NCBI GenBank assembly: GCA_045589695.1
Contig: JAZNPP010000034.1
Coordinates: forward strand, 62,001-126,000
Origin: HGM04593 sp045589695
Lineage (GTDB): Bacteria > Bacteroidota > Bacteroidia > Bacteroidales > Bacteroidaceae
DNA: 64,000 bases
Direction of reading: 5' to 3'
The notes below the pieces were generated by a model that was given only the letters and a program-made list of their open reading frames with translations, was not told where the DNA came from and made no database searches. Positions within the stretch are counted from its first letter, which is position 1; each line of letters starts with the position of its first letter. Both the position numbers and the translations under genes were made by a program. Positions 34,909-44,176 of this stretch are shown piece by piece.

Positions 34909-37900
34909 ATGCTTAACAGAATAATCAAGTTCTCTTTGAACAACAAGCTGCTGGTGCTGCTTGCGGTTGTGCTTGTGACGGTGGGCGGGATATATTCGGC
35001 AAAGAAGATAGAGGTCGATGTTTTCCCTGACCTTACAATGCCGACAGTCGTGATACTCACCGACGCCGCCAACATGGCTCCCGAGGAGGTGGAGCGTCTT
35101 GTAACATTCCCCATAGAAACTGCTGTGAACGGAGCTACTAACGTCCGTCGTGTGCGTTCGTCGTCATCGCAGGGTTTCTCCTTCGTGTGGGTTGAGTTCG
35201 ACTGGGGCATGGATATATATCGTGCCCGCCAGGTAATAAGCGAGAAGATGAGCCTGCTGTCGGAACAGCTCCAGGCCGGAATAACGCCAATGCTTGCTCC
35301 GCAGTCGAGCGTAATGGGAGAAATAATGTTCATCGGCATGGAGGCCGACAGTACCTCGATGATGGAATTGCGTACTCTTGCCGAATGGATAGTGAAGCCT
35401 GCGATACTTGCGACAGGCGGTGTCTCTAACGTGACGATTATCGGCGGCGACTACAAACAGTATCAGGTGCTTGCCGACCCTGTGCGCATGGACATTTACG
35501 GTGTTACAATGGGCGAGCTTGAGGCTGCGGCCTCTGCCATGAGCGTCAATGTGGGTGCCGGCGTGGTGCGCGACTTCGGCAATGAGTATAACCTCAGAGG
35601 CATGGGTAGGAGTAACGATGTAGATGAACTCGGAAGCACTGTAGTAAAGGTAAACGGCGATGCGGCCGTGCGTGTTGCCGATGTTGCCGATGTAGTTATC
35701 GCTCCTGCGGTAAAGCAAGGTTACGCGTCACGGAACGCTGCGCCTTCAATAATACTCTCAATATCAAAGCAACCGAACATAAATACGTTGAATGTCACGC
35801 AGAATATCGAGCGTAATCTCGAAAGCATAGCCAAGTCCTTGCCTGCAGACGTAACGCTCGATACGAAAATCTTCCGTCAGGCCGACTATATACAGGCGTC
35901 GGTAAACAATGTAGGCAGCTCGCTTCTTGAGGGTGCTGTATGCGTTGTGCTTGTGCTGTTCCTCTTCCTGACAAGTGTCCGTTCGACGGTTATATCGTTG
36001 TTGGCGATACCGCTGTCATTGCTGGGTACGGTGATTGTGTTGTATCTGCTTGGCATGGATATCAACACCATGACTCTTGGCGGTATGTGTATTGCCATCG
36101 GTTCGCTTGTCGATGATGCCATAATTGACGTCGAGAATGTATATAAGAGGCTGAGAGAAAATCATATGTTGCCGAAGGAGCAACGGAAATCGTCTCTCAC
36201 CATTGTTTTCGAGGCCTCTTCGGAGATTCGTGCTTCGATAATACATGCGACGCTGATTATCATGGTGACTTTCGCACCGTTGTTTTTCCTTAGCGGCCTT
36301 GAGGGCAGAATGCTCAAGCCGTTAGGCATAGCCTATCTTATAGCGTTGCTGATGTCGCTTGTGGTGGCAATAACGGTGACGCCTCTCATGTGCAAGCTCA
36401 TGCTTTCCGGCGATAAGTATCTTGCCCGCAACGAGAAAAAGACGTGGGTCGATAAATGGCTCCTTGAAAAGTACCGCGCATCGCTGAAGTGGGTGGTGGC
36501 TCATGAGAAGCCTGTGGCAGGAGCTGTCGTTATGCTTTTTGCCGTATCATTGTTTTTGTTTGCAGGCATGGGCCGCAGTTTCCTGCCGGAATTCAACGAA
36601 AAGGCTTTGACGATTGCTGCTGTGTCACGCCCCGGCGTGTCGCTCGAGGAGAGCAACAAGCTCGGTTTTGCCATAGAAAAGGAGTTGTTGCAGATACCCG
36701 AAGTGACAAGCACTGCACGCCGTACTGGACGAGGCGAGCTTGATGAACACTCGCAGACGTCCAACGGTGCGGAGATTGATGTGAACTTTGCTTTGTCGGG
36801 CCGCAGTAAGGAGGAATTCCTTGCAGAGGTGCGCAGCCGCTTGGCTTCCGTTCCCGGCGTAGTGACATCGGTAGGTCAGCCGTTGGAGCATCGTATTGAC
36901 CACATGGTATCGGGTACGCAGGCCGACCTGGCAATAAAGATATTCGGTCCGGATCTCAGCACTCTATTCCGTAAAGGAACGGATATAAAAGAGCTTTTGG
37001 CGGCTTTCCCTGAGGTTGTCGATGTAAATGTGGAACAGCAGGTCGAAACACCGCAGCTGCAGATTGTCGCCGACAGGGAGAAGTTGGCGTACTACGGCAT
37101 TACAATGAGCGAGTTCAACAGTTTTGTTGAGGCTGCATTTCCCGGCAAAAAGGTAGGCAGCGTGTACGAGGAGGAACGCAGTTTCGACCTTATAATACGT
37201 CTTAACAAGGATTATACCGAAACTGTGGACGGCGTGAAGCGGGCGTTGATAGATTCTCCCGGCGGCAAGGTCGCCCTTAGTGATGTGGCTTCAATAGTAT
37301 CTGTTGGCGGCCCCGGAAGCATAAGCCGTGAGAATGTGCAGCGTAAGGTGGTCGTGTCGGCCAACATAGCGAGCGGCGATGTCGCTGGCACTGTTGAGCG
37401 TATAACTGAGTATCTCGAAAAGAACCTGCCTCTTGACGAGGGTTATCGTCTTGAATACGGCGGCCAGTTCGAGAGTGCTGAATCGGCGTCAAGGACACTC
37501 TGGCTCACTACGGCTATTGCTGTCCTGGTGGTGTTCGTGCTTCTTTACAGCGAGTTCAAGAGCGCTTCGCTTTCGCTTGTGGTGTTGCTTAATTTGCCTT
37601 TGGCGTTGATTGGCGGAATACTTGCCACATACTTCACGTCGGCGGTAATGAGTATTCCCGCAATCATAGGACTTATAACGCTCTTCGGAATCGCTACACG
37701 TAACGGAATATTGCTCGTGTCACGTTATCAGAGCCTGCGTGCAGGCGGAATGGAACTTGATGCGGCTGTTGAAGCCGGCTCGGTAGACCGTTTGACTCCG
37801 ATACTCATGACTGCGTTCACTTCGGCTCTGGCATTGGTGCCTATGATTATAAACGGCTCTGCGTCGGGTAATGAGATACAAAGTCCGATGGCTGTTGTAG

Positions 37901-37989
37901 TGCTTGGAGGTCTGCTGTCGTCTACTTTGCTGAATGTTTACATAATTCCTGTCGTTTATCGTTGGGTAGTACGTAAAGGGTGGGTGTAA
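34909..37989 (+). CDS. RND heavy-metal efflux permease (CzcA/CusA family)
   Basis: Inner-membrane proton-driven pump that moves metal ions from periplasm or cytosol outward. The 1026 residues show the family layout: N-terminal helix, porter loop (PTVVILTDAANMAPEEVERL), six helices, second porter loop, six helices. The HME-type charged motif in the fourth helix is AIGSLVDDAIIDVENVYKRL, with the acidic proton-relay residues, and the C-terminal half contains ATRNGILLVSRYQSLRAGGM. No outer-membrane factor gene lies nearby, so an OprM/TolC partner must be elsewhere. Metal specificity is not readable. Confidence 0.93.
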   Translation: MLNRIIKFSLNNKLLVLLAVVLVTVGGIYSAKKIEVDVFPDLTMPTVVILTDAANMAPEEVERLVTFPIETAVNGATNVRRVRSSSSQGFSFVWVEFDWGMDIYRARQVISEKMSLLSEQLQAGITPMLAPQSSVMGEIMFIGMEADSTSMMELRTLAEWIVKPAILATGGVSNVTIIGGDYKQYQVLADPVRMDIYGVTMGELEAAASAMSVNVGAGVVRDFGNEYNLRGMGRSNDVDELGSTVVKVNGDAAVRVADVADVVIAPAVKQGYASRNAAPSIILSISKQPNINTLNVTQNIERNLESIAKSLPADVTLDTKIFRQADYIQASVNNVGSSLLEGAVCVVLVLFLFLTSVRSTVISLLAIPLSLLGTVIVLYLLGMDINTMTLGGMCIAIGSLVDDAIIDVENVYKRLRENHMLPKEQRKSSLTIVFEASSEIRASIIHATLIIMVTFAPLFFLSGLEGRMLKPLGIAYLIALLMSLVVAITVTPLMCKLMLSGDKYLARNEKKTWVDKWLLEKYRASLKWVVAHEKPVAGAVVMLFAVSLFLFAGMGRSFLPEFNEKALTIAAVSRPGVSLEESNKLGFAIEKELLQIPEVTSTARRTGRGELDEHSQTSNGAEIDVNFALSGRSKEEFLAEVRSRLASVPGVVTSVGQPLEHRIDHMVSGTQADLAIKIFGPDLSTLFRKGTDIKELLAAFPEVVDVNVEQQVETPQLQIVADREKLAYYGITMSEFNSFVEAAFPGKKVGSVYEEERSFDLIIRLNKDYTETVDGVKRALIDSPGGKVALSDVASIVSVGGPGSISRENVQRKVVVSANIASGDVAGTVERITEYLEKNLPLDEGYRLEYGGQFESAESASRTLWLTTAIAVLVVFVLLYSEFKSASLSLVVLLNLPLALIGGILATYFTSAVMSIPAIIGLITLFGIATRNGILLVSRYQSLRAGGMELDAAVEAGSVDRLTPILMTAFTSALALVPMIINGSASGNEIQSPMAVVVLGGLLSSTLLNVYIIPVVYRWVVRKGWV

Positions 37990-38004
37990 CTTGTTGATTA
38001 TGAT

Positions 38005-38057
38005 ATATTTCAAGCAGGGATGGGTATGATGAATTATACCATCCCTGCTTGAAATAT
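38005..38057. terminator. Large perfect hairpin after the RND gene
   Basis: Arms of 19 bp (38005-38023 and 38039-38057) are exact complements, with a 15-nt loop. It begins 16 nt after the RND stop codon. There is no clear T run, only an A/T-rich tail, so it may end transcription in a factor-dependent way or protect the 3' end. Confidence 0.65.
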
Positions 38058-38192
38058 TATATCCGTATTTCTCTTTTATTATATAAAATATGTTTACCTG
38101 AATAATTTTCTTTTTTGCCGTTTAAAATTGCTGATACGCAAAGTTTTACATTTGATTTAATATTTATTAACAAATACAGGGGAGAATCTTCA

Positions 38193-38200
38193 TAATTTTG
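38193..38200 (+). promoter_or_regulatory. -7 box before the T9SS-CTD/beta-helix pair
   Basis: TAATTTTG lies 20 bp before the ATG at 38221. No good TTTG at -33. It is the only candidate promoter for the two genes downstream. Confidence 0.45.
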
Positions 38201-38220
38201 CGGAAAAAATAGACGGTAAA

Positions 38221-38694
38221 ATGGGTAAAAGATTATTTATGTCGTTGCTGCCGTTCACGTTAATTTGGGGTACGCTTCATGCTGCGGCCGATAAAAAAAT
38301 AGCGATAAAGACAGACGACGGCGTCTACGGCCGCTCTTTAAGCGAACTCCGTTGCGTAAAGTTAAATGACGGTGTAATGCTGCTTAATTTTCATGACGGC
38401 ACTTCTCTTAGCTGGGATACGGACAAGGTGCTTTGCGTTACTCTTTCTGGAGAGTCGGGCGGCAATACAACCTATCTGGGCACTCTCTCCGCTACTCCCT
38501 TGTTGAATATCGCAGGCAGCAAACTTGTTGTAAGAACGGCATCCCGTCAAGCCTTGTTGCTTTATTCTGTCGATGGAAAACTGCTGCATAGCGCCTCTTG
38601 CTGCGGCGAAGAGACGATTGACCTGTCCGGTTTCACGGCTGGCGTGTTTATTGTTAATATAAACGGTAACATATACAAAATTATTCACCGATGA
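38221..38694 (+). CDS. Small secreted protein with a T9SS type A-like C-terminal domain
   Basis: A 157-residue exported protein (signal MSLLPFTLIWGTLHAAA). After the signal come two short strand units (IAIKTDDGVYGRSLSELRCV and LLNFHDGTSLSWDTDKVLCV). Residues about 95-157 resemble the type IX secretion sorting domain: LVVRTASRQALLLYSVDGKLL, then ETIDLSGFTAGVFIVNI and a basic end KIIHR. There is almost no cargo between signal and sorting domain. It ends in an ATGA overlap with the beta-helix gene, so the two are made together. Function unknown; a surface anchor or partner for the next protein is a guess. Confidence 0.72.
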   Translation: MGKRLFMSLLPFTLIWGTLHAAADKKIAIKTDDGVYGRSLSELRCVKLNDGVMLLNFHDGTSLSWDTDKVLCVTLSGESGGNTTYLGTLSATPLLNIAGSKLVVRTASRQALLLYSVDGKLLHSASCCGEETIDLSGFTAGVFIVNINGNIYKIIHR

Positions 38695-41600
38695 AAAGGC
38701 TATTCATTCTTTCTGTACTCTTTCTATCGGTGTTCAATTTATGTGCCGAAAAGGATATTAAGTTCTACATGAACAGCGGCGAGGTGAAGTGTATTGCTCA
38801 GCAGCGGATAGACAGTCTTCTCTTCGACGAGTTACAGGATATTGTTTCTGTAGCTTTTGAAAACCGTTGCGAAACAATACAGATGTCGTCGCTCGACAGT
38901 ATAAAATTCGGAACATTGCCGTCAGGCGTCTCTGTTACATATCTTGGAAACCGTGCTATTGTAGAGAATCCGTTCGCATTTGACAGTATCGCCGTGTCGA
39001 TAGACGGCGCGAAAGTAACCGTAAGGTCATCAACGGCACGTGAGGTCGATTATATTCTGCAAGGCAGCAGCGATAACGGCTGTTTCAAAATGTACGGCCT
39101 TAAGAAGTATAATTTATATCTGAACGGAGTAAATCTGACGAACGGAACAGGCGCGGCCATCAATAGCCAGTGCAAGAAGAGGGGTCGTGTCTTTCTTGCC
39201 GACGCCACACGTAACGTTCTTGCCGACGCCGCGGTTTATCAAGCGGCGGGCAGCGAAGACGAAAAGGGTATATTCTTCAGCGAAGGACAGATAATATTCG
39301 AAGGCGGCGGCTCTCTCTCTTTGAAAGGAAACTGCAAGCACGCTATATGCAGCGACGACTATATCGAAGTGCGTGGCGGTGAAATAACCGTCGAGAATGC
39401 CGCGAGCGACGCAATACATTCAAACGACTCGGTAATAGTGAACGGCGGCTCTCTTCATCTTAACGCCATGGGTGACGGAATAGACTGCGACGGTGTCGTG
39501 AAACTTTTGGGCGGAACAGTTAATATAAATGCGACAGGCGATGATGTGAAAGGCATAAAAGCAGGCCTTGATATCTTCTTTGACGGAGCTGACGTCATGA
39601 TAACCGTTCCTGGCGATGCGTCAAAAGGCGTAAAAAGCACAGGATGCGTAAATATCGAATCGGGAACGGTTACTGTCGAGGCGACAGGAAATACGATTCT
39701 TGTCGATGGCGACCCTTCATACGCTACTTGCCTTAAGTGTGACTCGGTAATAAATATCAGCGGCGGTAATATTACACTCAAGGCTACAGGTATAGCGGGC
39801 CGAGGCATGTCGGCCGATGCCGACGTGAATATCACGGGCGGCGTCTCCGTGATATCATGCAGCGGAAACAGCGGTCTCTATGACCCCTCTTTGGCGGACA
39901 ACGGTAGTGCCGATGTCGAGGAGGAGAAGAGCTATGTGCTTTATGTAAGCGTTCCGGCCTCTTCGACAAGCAACCGCCCTGGCGGCACCTCATCGATTTG
40001 GAAGAATTTATATCTCTATGACAGTGGCAATACTCTTGTAGCGACGCTGACAAGCAGTGTTACTGTCAATGGAACGGCTTTCTATTATTACGATTTCGGC
40101 GGCGAGGTTACGGACAGTTACTATTTCAAGAGCGATGACTATTCAAGTTTCAGAGGAACATATACAATAAAAAGTTCTTCATTTAATGGGCTCTCTTCGG
40201 ACAAATATTATCAGATATCCTCGTCGTATACAACTTCCGGTTCGGTGCGGACATACTCTTTGAGCGACGTGACAGCAAATTACGAGGGCGGTTCTGTATC
40301 TTCGGGCTCGGCAACAGAGGCTTCGTATAAGGCTGCAGGAATAAAATGTGACGGCAATCTGCTCATTCAGGGCGGCACGCATCACATATTCGTCAGCGGA
40401 ACAGAATCAAAAGGCATTAAGGTCGATACTGATGCCGTTATAAACGGTGGTACTCTTGTCATAGAGACATCGGGTACGGCTAAGGTGGTCGCATATGACC
40501 CGTCATATTGCACGGCAATAAAGTGTGGCGGCGCCCTTACTGTCAATGGCGGCGATATTGATATTACAGCGACAGGACAGGGAGGCATGGGCATTTCGGC
40601 CGACGGGGTATTGACTATGGATGGCGGTACGGTAGATATTGTTATTTCCGGTGCAGGCTCATCTTATGCAGCCTCGGCCGGTACAGACTACTACTCGACC
40701 AAATGCTTGAAAGGCGACGTTGCGGTCAATATTCTTTCGGGTACTTTGAATTGCACGGCGAAAGGTGACGGCAGCAAGGCTATTGTGGCTTCGGGTCTGC
40801 TGACGATAGGAAAGACCGGCGATGCGGACGATAACTTGTCAATCAGGGCTATTACGCAGGGCGCCTCTCTTGGCACAGGCTCCGGCAGCATGGGCGGCGG
40901 CTGGGGCGGCATGCAAGAGGGCTTCAATGCTGCCCCGAAAGCAATAAAAGGCGCAGCCGATGTCGTGATAAACAGCGGAAATATATATGCCGAAACGGCC
41001 AATGACGGCGGCGAGGGTATAGAAAGCAAGGCTGTTATGACAATAAACGGAGGGGTAATAGAGAGCAATACATACGATGACGGCATCAATGCGGCGTCCT
41101 CTTTAGTCATAAACGGAGGATACATATACAGCCATGCTTCCAATAACGACGGCATAGACTCCAACGGGACAATAACCATGAACGGCGGCGTGGCCTTATC
41201 GTCGGGAGCTAATTCGCCCGAAGAGGGTTTCGACTGTGACCAGAATCAGTTCGTTATCAATGGCGGAATCCTCCTCGGTACAGGCGGAGCTACAAGCACG
41301 CCTACATCGGCGTCGCAACCATATTCTTCGCTTTCGTCGGTAACCGTTACGCAAGGCAAGTATCTTACCGTGAAAGACGGTTCGGGCAATGTACTGTTCT
41401 CTTATAAATGTCCCAACAGCGTGAACAACGCGACGGTTCTGCTCTCTTCGTCGGCCTTCAAGGTTTCGTCGTCACATACTCTCATGTACGGCGTGACATC
41501 TGTCAGCGGTTATGAAAGCAGCTGTTTCAACGGGGCGTTCTTGACGGGAGGCACACCCTCTGGCGGAAGTTCGAAGAGTTTTACCCCTCAGACCAGATAA
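38691..41600 (+). CDS. Large secreted beta-helix protein (DUF4353/Cthe_2159-type carbohydrate-binding)
   Basis: A 969-aa exported protein (signal FILSVLFLSVFNLCAE). Residues about 200-390 and 550-870 are made of short GG-x-hydrophobic repeats (for example INGGSLHLNA, MNGGVALSSG), which is the parallel beta-helix pattern of the Cthe_2159 family, described as binding cellulose and polygalacturonate. Residues about 306-394 and 566-654 are clear internal duplicates sharing DPSY, a Cys-rich turn and GMSAD/GISAD. A separate beta-rich insert spans residues 410-530. No sorting domain at the C-terminus (SKSFTPQTR). It overlaps the previous gene by 4 nt and is followed by a bidirectional terminator. 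Confidence 0.82.
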   Translation: MKRLFILSVLFLSVFNLCAEKDIKFYMNSGEVKCIAQQRIDSLLFDELQDIVSVAFENRCETIQMSSLDSIKFGTLPSGVSVTYLGNRAIVENPFAFDSIAVSIDGAKVTVRSSTAREVDYILQGSSDNGCFKMYGLKKYNLYLNGVNLTNGTGAAINSQCKKRGRVFLADATRNVLADAAVYQAAGSEDEKGIFFSEGQIIFEGGGSLSLKGNCKHAICSDDYIEVRGGEITVENAASDAIHSNDSVIVNGGSLHLNAMGDGIDCDGVVKLLGGTVNINATGDDVKGIKAGLDIFFDGADVMITVPGDASKGVKSTGCVNIESGTVTVEATGNTILVDGDPSYATCLKCDSVINISGGNITLKATGIAGRGMSADADVNITGGVSVISCSGNSGLYDPSLADNGSADVEEEKSYVLYVSVPASSTSNRPGGTSSIWKNLYLYDSGNTLVATLTSSVTVNGTAFYYYDFGGEVTDSYYFKSDDYSSFRGTYTIKSSSFNGLSSDKYYQISSSYTTSGSVRTYSLSDVTANYEGGSVSSGSATEASYKAAGIKCDGNLLIQGGTHHIFVSGTESKGIKVDTDAVINGGTLVIETSGTAKVVAYDPSYCTAIKCGGALTVNGGDIDITATGQGGMGISADGVLTMDGGTVDIVISGAGSSYAASAGTDYYSTKCLKGDVAVNILSGTLNCTAKGDGSKAIVASGLLTIGKTGDADDNLSIRAITQGASLGTGSGSMGGGWGGMQEGFNAAPKAIKGAADVVINSGNIYAETANDGGEGIESKAVMTINGGVIESNTYDDGINAASSLVINGGYIYSHASNNDGIDSNGTITMNGGVALSSGANSPEEGFDCDQNQFVINGGILLGTGGATSTPTSASQPYSSLSSVTVTQGKYLTVKDGSGNVLFSYKCPNSVNNATVLLSSSAFKVSSSHTLMYGVTSVSGYESSCFNGAFLTGGTPSGGSSKSFTPQTR

Positions 41601-41603
41601 AGA

Positions 41604-41629
41604 AATAAGGCTGAAAATTCAGCCTTATT
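41604..41629. terminator. Bidirectional terminator between the beta-helix gene and nadK
   Basis: An 11-bp perfect stem AATAAGGCTGA / TCAGCCTTATT with a 4-nt loop has A/T-rich flanks on both sides. Its right arm includes the nadK stop codon (41625-41627). Confidence 0.8.
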
Positions 41630-42497
41630 CTCTTATGTCAGCCCCCCACATGAGTTTTTCCTGCAAGTTCTGAATGAACGAGTGTTCTTTTCGGCGAATG
41701 ATAATCTGTTTGTACGACGCCTTGCGTACTTTTATTTTCATCTCCTCGTCGCAGCTCTCGTTACGTCCGTCAATGGCTATCAGGAACTGGTGGCTGCGGC
41801 TGCACGCTTTGATGCCGATTTCGGTATTGTCATCTAACACGATGGGGCGTGCGCTAAGGCTGTGCGGTGCGATGGGAGTGAGTACAAGTACGTTAGCGTC
41901 AGGGGCAATTATCGGGCCTCCTACGCTAAGCGAGTAGCCTGTTGAGCCCGAGGGCGTCGCCACAATAAGTCCGTCGGCCTGGTATGTTATCTTGTCTTTC
42001 CCGTTCAAAGTGGCCTCAATGGACATCATAGACGAAGAGTCGTGTTTCATTATGGCAATCTCGTTCAAGGCAAAGGGGTAGTTCCTGAGTTTTCCGCCTT
42101 CGGTTACGGCAACGATAAGGCTGCGATGTTCCAGCTCGTATTCGCCTTGATGTATTCTTTCAAGCACCTGCTTTATGTTATCGTTCGATGTGGTGGTGAG
42201 AAAGCCTAGTCTTCCTGCATTTATTCCCAAAATGGGTATAGGTTTCTTGCCTATGCGGTTGGCTGTACGCAGCAATGTGCCGTCACCGCCGAAACTGACG
42301 GCCACGTCGGCTTGGAAGTTGTCGTCGGTGATTATCCCGTCGGGTTGTGGTACGGCAAAGCCCTCTGAACGCAAAAACTCATAGAAAGGTTTGTCAATGG
42401 CAAAGGTGTCATTGAACCCGGCTATTGCTTCAAATAGTTGCTCTATGCTTTTTGATTTCTTTGTCTGGTGCTTGTTGCCGAATATCGCAAATTTCAT
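41625..42497 (-). CDS. nadK: NAD kinase
   Basis: Phosphorylates NAD to NADP with ATP in the cytosol. The 290 residues show the GGDG motif (VSFGGDGTLLRTANRIG, about residue 70), the NAD-binding NEIAIMKHD stretch with the conserved N-E pair, and the Gly-rich TPSGSTGYSLSVGGP that closes the active site. Length is typical. The gene points away from pdxJ, with TAAATTTG at 42560-42567 as a likely -7 box. It ends in a shared terminator. Confidence 0.95.
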   Translation of the reverse strand: MKFAIFGNKHQTKKSKSIEQLFEAIAGFNDTFAIDKPFYEFLRSEGFAVPQPDGIITDDNFQADVAVSFGGDGTLLRTANRIGKKPIPILGINAGRLGFLTTTSNDNIKQVLERIHQGEYELEHRSLIVAVTEGGKLRNYPFALNEIAIMKHDSSSMMSIEATLNGKDKITYQADGLIVATPSGSTGYSLSVGGPIIAPDANVLVLTPIAPHSLSARPIVLDDNTEIGIKACSRSHQFLIAIDGRNESCDEEMKIKVRKASYKQIIIRRKEHSFIQNLQEKLMWGADIRE

Positions 42498-42559
42498 AAT
42501 TTATCTCTTTGTAACCTTAATAAAGTCTGTAATAAGCAGTTTGTATGGCCTGCTGCTTG

Positions 42560-42567
42560 CAAATTTA
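42560..42567 (-). promoter_or_regulatory. -7 box of nadK
   Basis: TAAATTTG on the minus strand lies 62 bp before the nadK ATG. It forms a divergent pair with the same octamer facing pdxJ 34 bp away. Confidence 0.45.
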
Positions 42568-42601
42568 AGACAAATTATATTATAAAATTTTTTATTTATA
42601 C

Positions 42602-42609
42602 TAAATTTG
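42602..42609 (+). promoter_or_regulatory. -7 box of the pdxJ operon
   Basis: TAAATTTG followed by C, 62 bp before the pdxJ ATG. The -33 element is not obvious. Confidence 0.45.
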
Positions 42610-42671
42610 CAAAAAATATAATATAAACTACCGATAATAGCGGTTATCTAATACACAAGGTAGTCACATTT

Positions 42672-43391
42672 ATGAAAACGAAGTTAAGTGTAAACATAAA
42701 CAAGGTAGCTACGATAAGGAATGCGCGCGGCGGCAACAATCCCGACATTCTTAAGGTCGCAGCCGATTGCGAGGCTTTCGGTGCCGACGGCATTACCGTG
42801 CATCCCCGCCCCGACGAACGGCATATACGCCGTACCGACGTTACAGCCCTCAGAGCGATATTGCATACGGAATTCAATGTAGAGGGCTATCCGTCGAAAG
42901 AGTTTCTTGATCTTGTGCTGCGTGTGCGTCCGGCTCAAGTGACGCTCGTTCCGGACGCTCCGGCGCAGCTGACATCGGATTGCGGTTGGGACACGGTCGC
43001 TAATCAGGAGTTCCTTCGTGACATTATGAGCGACCTGCGTGATGCTGGCATAAGAAGTTCGATATTCATCAATGCCGATACACGCATGGCTGAATATGCG
43101 GCTAAGGCCGGCGCTGACAGGGTGGAGCTTTATACAGGCCCATATGCTCATGGATATGCTTGTTGTAAAGAGGAGGCGATAGCTCCGTTTCTTGAAACGG
43201 CGAAATGCGTAAAGCAGTTGGGTATAGGACTCAATGCAGGCCACGACCTTAGTCTGGAGAATCTGAAGTATTTTATCGACACGATTCCCTGGGTAGACGA
43301 AGTTTCGATAGGTCACGCTCTCATATGCGACGCTCTTTATATGGGTCTCGAAGCGACAATCGCCGCTTATCAACAATGTCTGACAAAATAA
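42672..43391 (+). CDS. pdxJ: Pyridoxine 5'-phosphate synthase
   Basis: TIM-barrel enzyme that condenses 3-amino-2-oxopropyl phosphate with 1-deoxyxylulose 5-phosphate to pyridoxine 5'-phosphate, the last step of the DXP-dependent vitamin B6 route. The 239 residues begin KLSVNINKVATIRNARG and contain GADGITVHPRPDERHI, VTLVPDAPAQLTSDCGWD, ELYTGPYAHG and GLNAGHDLSLENL, all PdxJ signature segments. First gene of a rightward run with exbB-exbD-tonB. Confidence 0.96.
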   Translation: MKTKLSVNINKVATIRNARGGNNPDILKVAADCEAFGADGITVHPRPDERHIRRTDVTALRAILHTEFNVEGYPSKEFLDLVLRVRPAQVTLVPDAPAQLTSDCGWDTVANQEFLRDIMSDLRDAGIRSSIFINADTRMAEYAAKAGADRVELYTGPYAHGYACCKEEAIAPFLETAKCVKQLGIGLNAGHDLSLENLKYFIDTIPWVDEVSIGHALICDALYMGLEATIAAYQQCLTK

Positions 43392-43407
43392 ATAAAACAG
43401 AATAACT

Positions 43408-44157
43408 ATGATTTTTTTGACATCAACAGCTGCGGAAGCCGCAGCGACAGAGATTATCTCACAGGTAGAGGTTGCCGGCCCGGTTCAGGAAGGCATAAAC
43501 GTTCTTGAACTGGCTGTTAAAGGCGGTTGGATAATGATTGTTCTTGCCGTCCTCTCAATCTTAGGCATATACATTTTCTTTGAGCGTTTTGCCGTTCTTC
43601 GAAAAGCCATGAAAAGAAATCCGTATCTTCTTGACCGCATCAACGACAACATAATGGACGGTGATACAAAGTCGGCCATTAACTATTGCGAGAAGGTGAA
43701 TACTCCAATGTCACGCATACTCGCGAAAGGTGTGAAGGACTGCGATCTCGATACGGCTTCAGTGCGTCAGGCGCTTGAGAACAATGCCGGTCTTGAACTT
43801 GCCAAGCTCGAAAAAGGCTTGCCTATTCTTTCTACCATAGCGGCAGTCGCGCCTATGCTCGGTTTCCTCGGAACGGTAACAGGTATGGTGCAGGCATTCT
43901 GGCAGATGTCTAACGCCGGCAATAATATCGATGTATCTCTTCTCTCAAGCGGTATATATGAGGCTATGGTTACTACAGTAGGCGGTCTTATCGTAGGTAT
44001 TATCGCTATTTTCGCTTACAACTATCTTGTTATTCTTGTCGATAAGATACAGAATCTCATGGAGGCTGACATGATTTCATTCATTGAGATTATCACTGAA
44101 AACAAGAACAGGAAAGAGACTGTGTCGGAGCCTGCCGCTAAAGCAGAAAACGTATAA
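43408..44157 (+). CDS. exbB: MotA/TolQ/ExbB proton channel protein
   Basis: Inner-membrane component of the Ton energising complex. The 249-aa protein has three membrane helices, at about residues 40-60 (WIMIVLAVLSILGIYIFFERF), 130-150 (LPILSTIAAVAPMLGFLGTVTGMV) and 180-205 (TTVGGLIVGIIAIFAYNYLVI). The T-V-T-G-M stretch lines the proton channel. It starts 16 nt after pdxJ, with exbD 19 nt downstream. In Bacteroidota such complexes power TonB-dependent uptake of glycans and metals. Confidence 0.93.
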   Translation: MIFLTSTAAEAAATEIISQVEVAGPVQEGINVLELAVKGGWIMIVLAVLSILGIYIFFERFAVLRKAMKRNPYLLDRINDNIMDGDTKSAINYCEKVNTPMSRILAKGVKDCDLDTASVRQALENNAGLELAKLEKGLPILSTIAAVAPMLGFLGTVTGMVQAFWQMSNAGNNIDVSLLSSGIYEAMVTTVGGLIVGIIAIFAYNYLVILVDKIQNLMEADMISFIEIITENKNRKETVSEPAAKAENV

Positions 44158-44176
44158 CCGTCCAAGCTTACCGATT

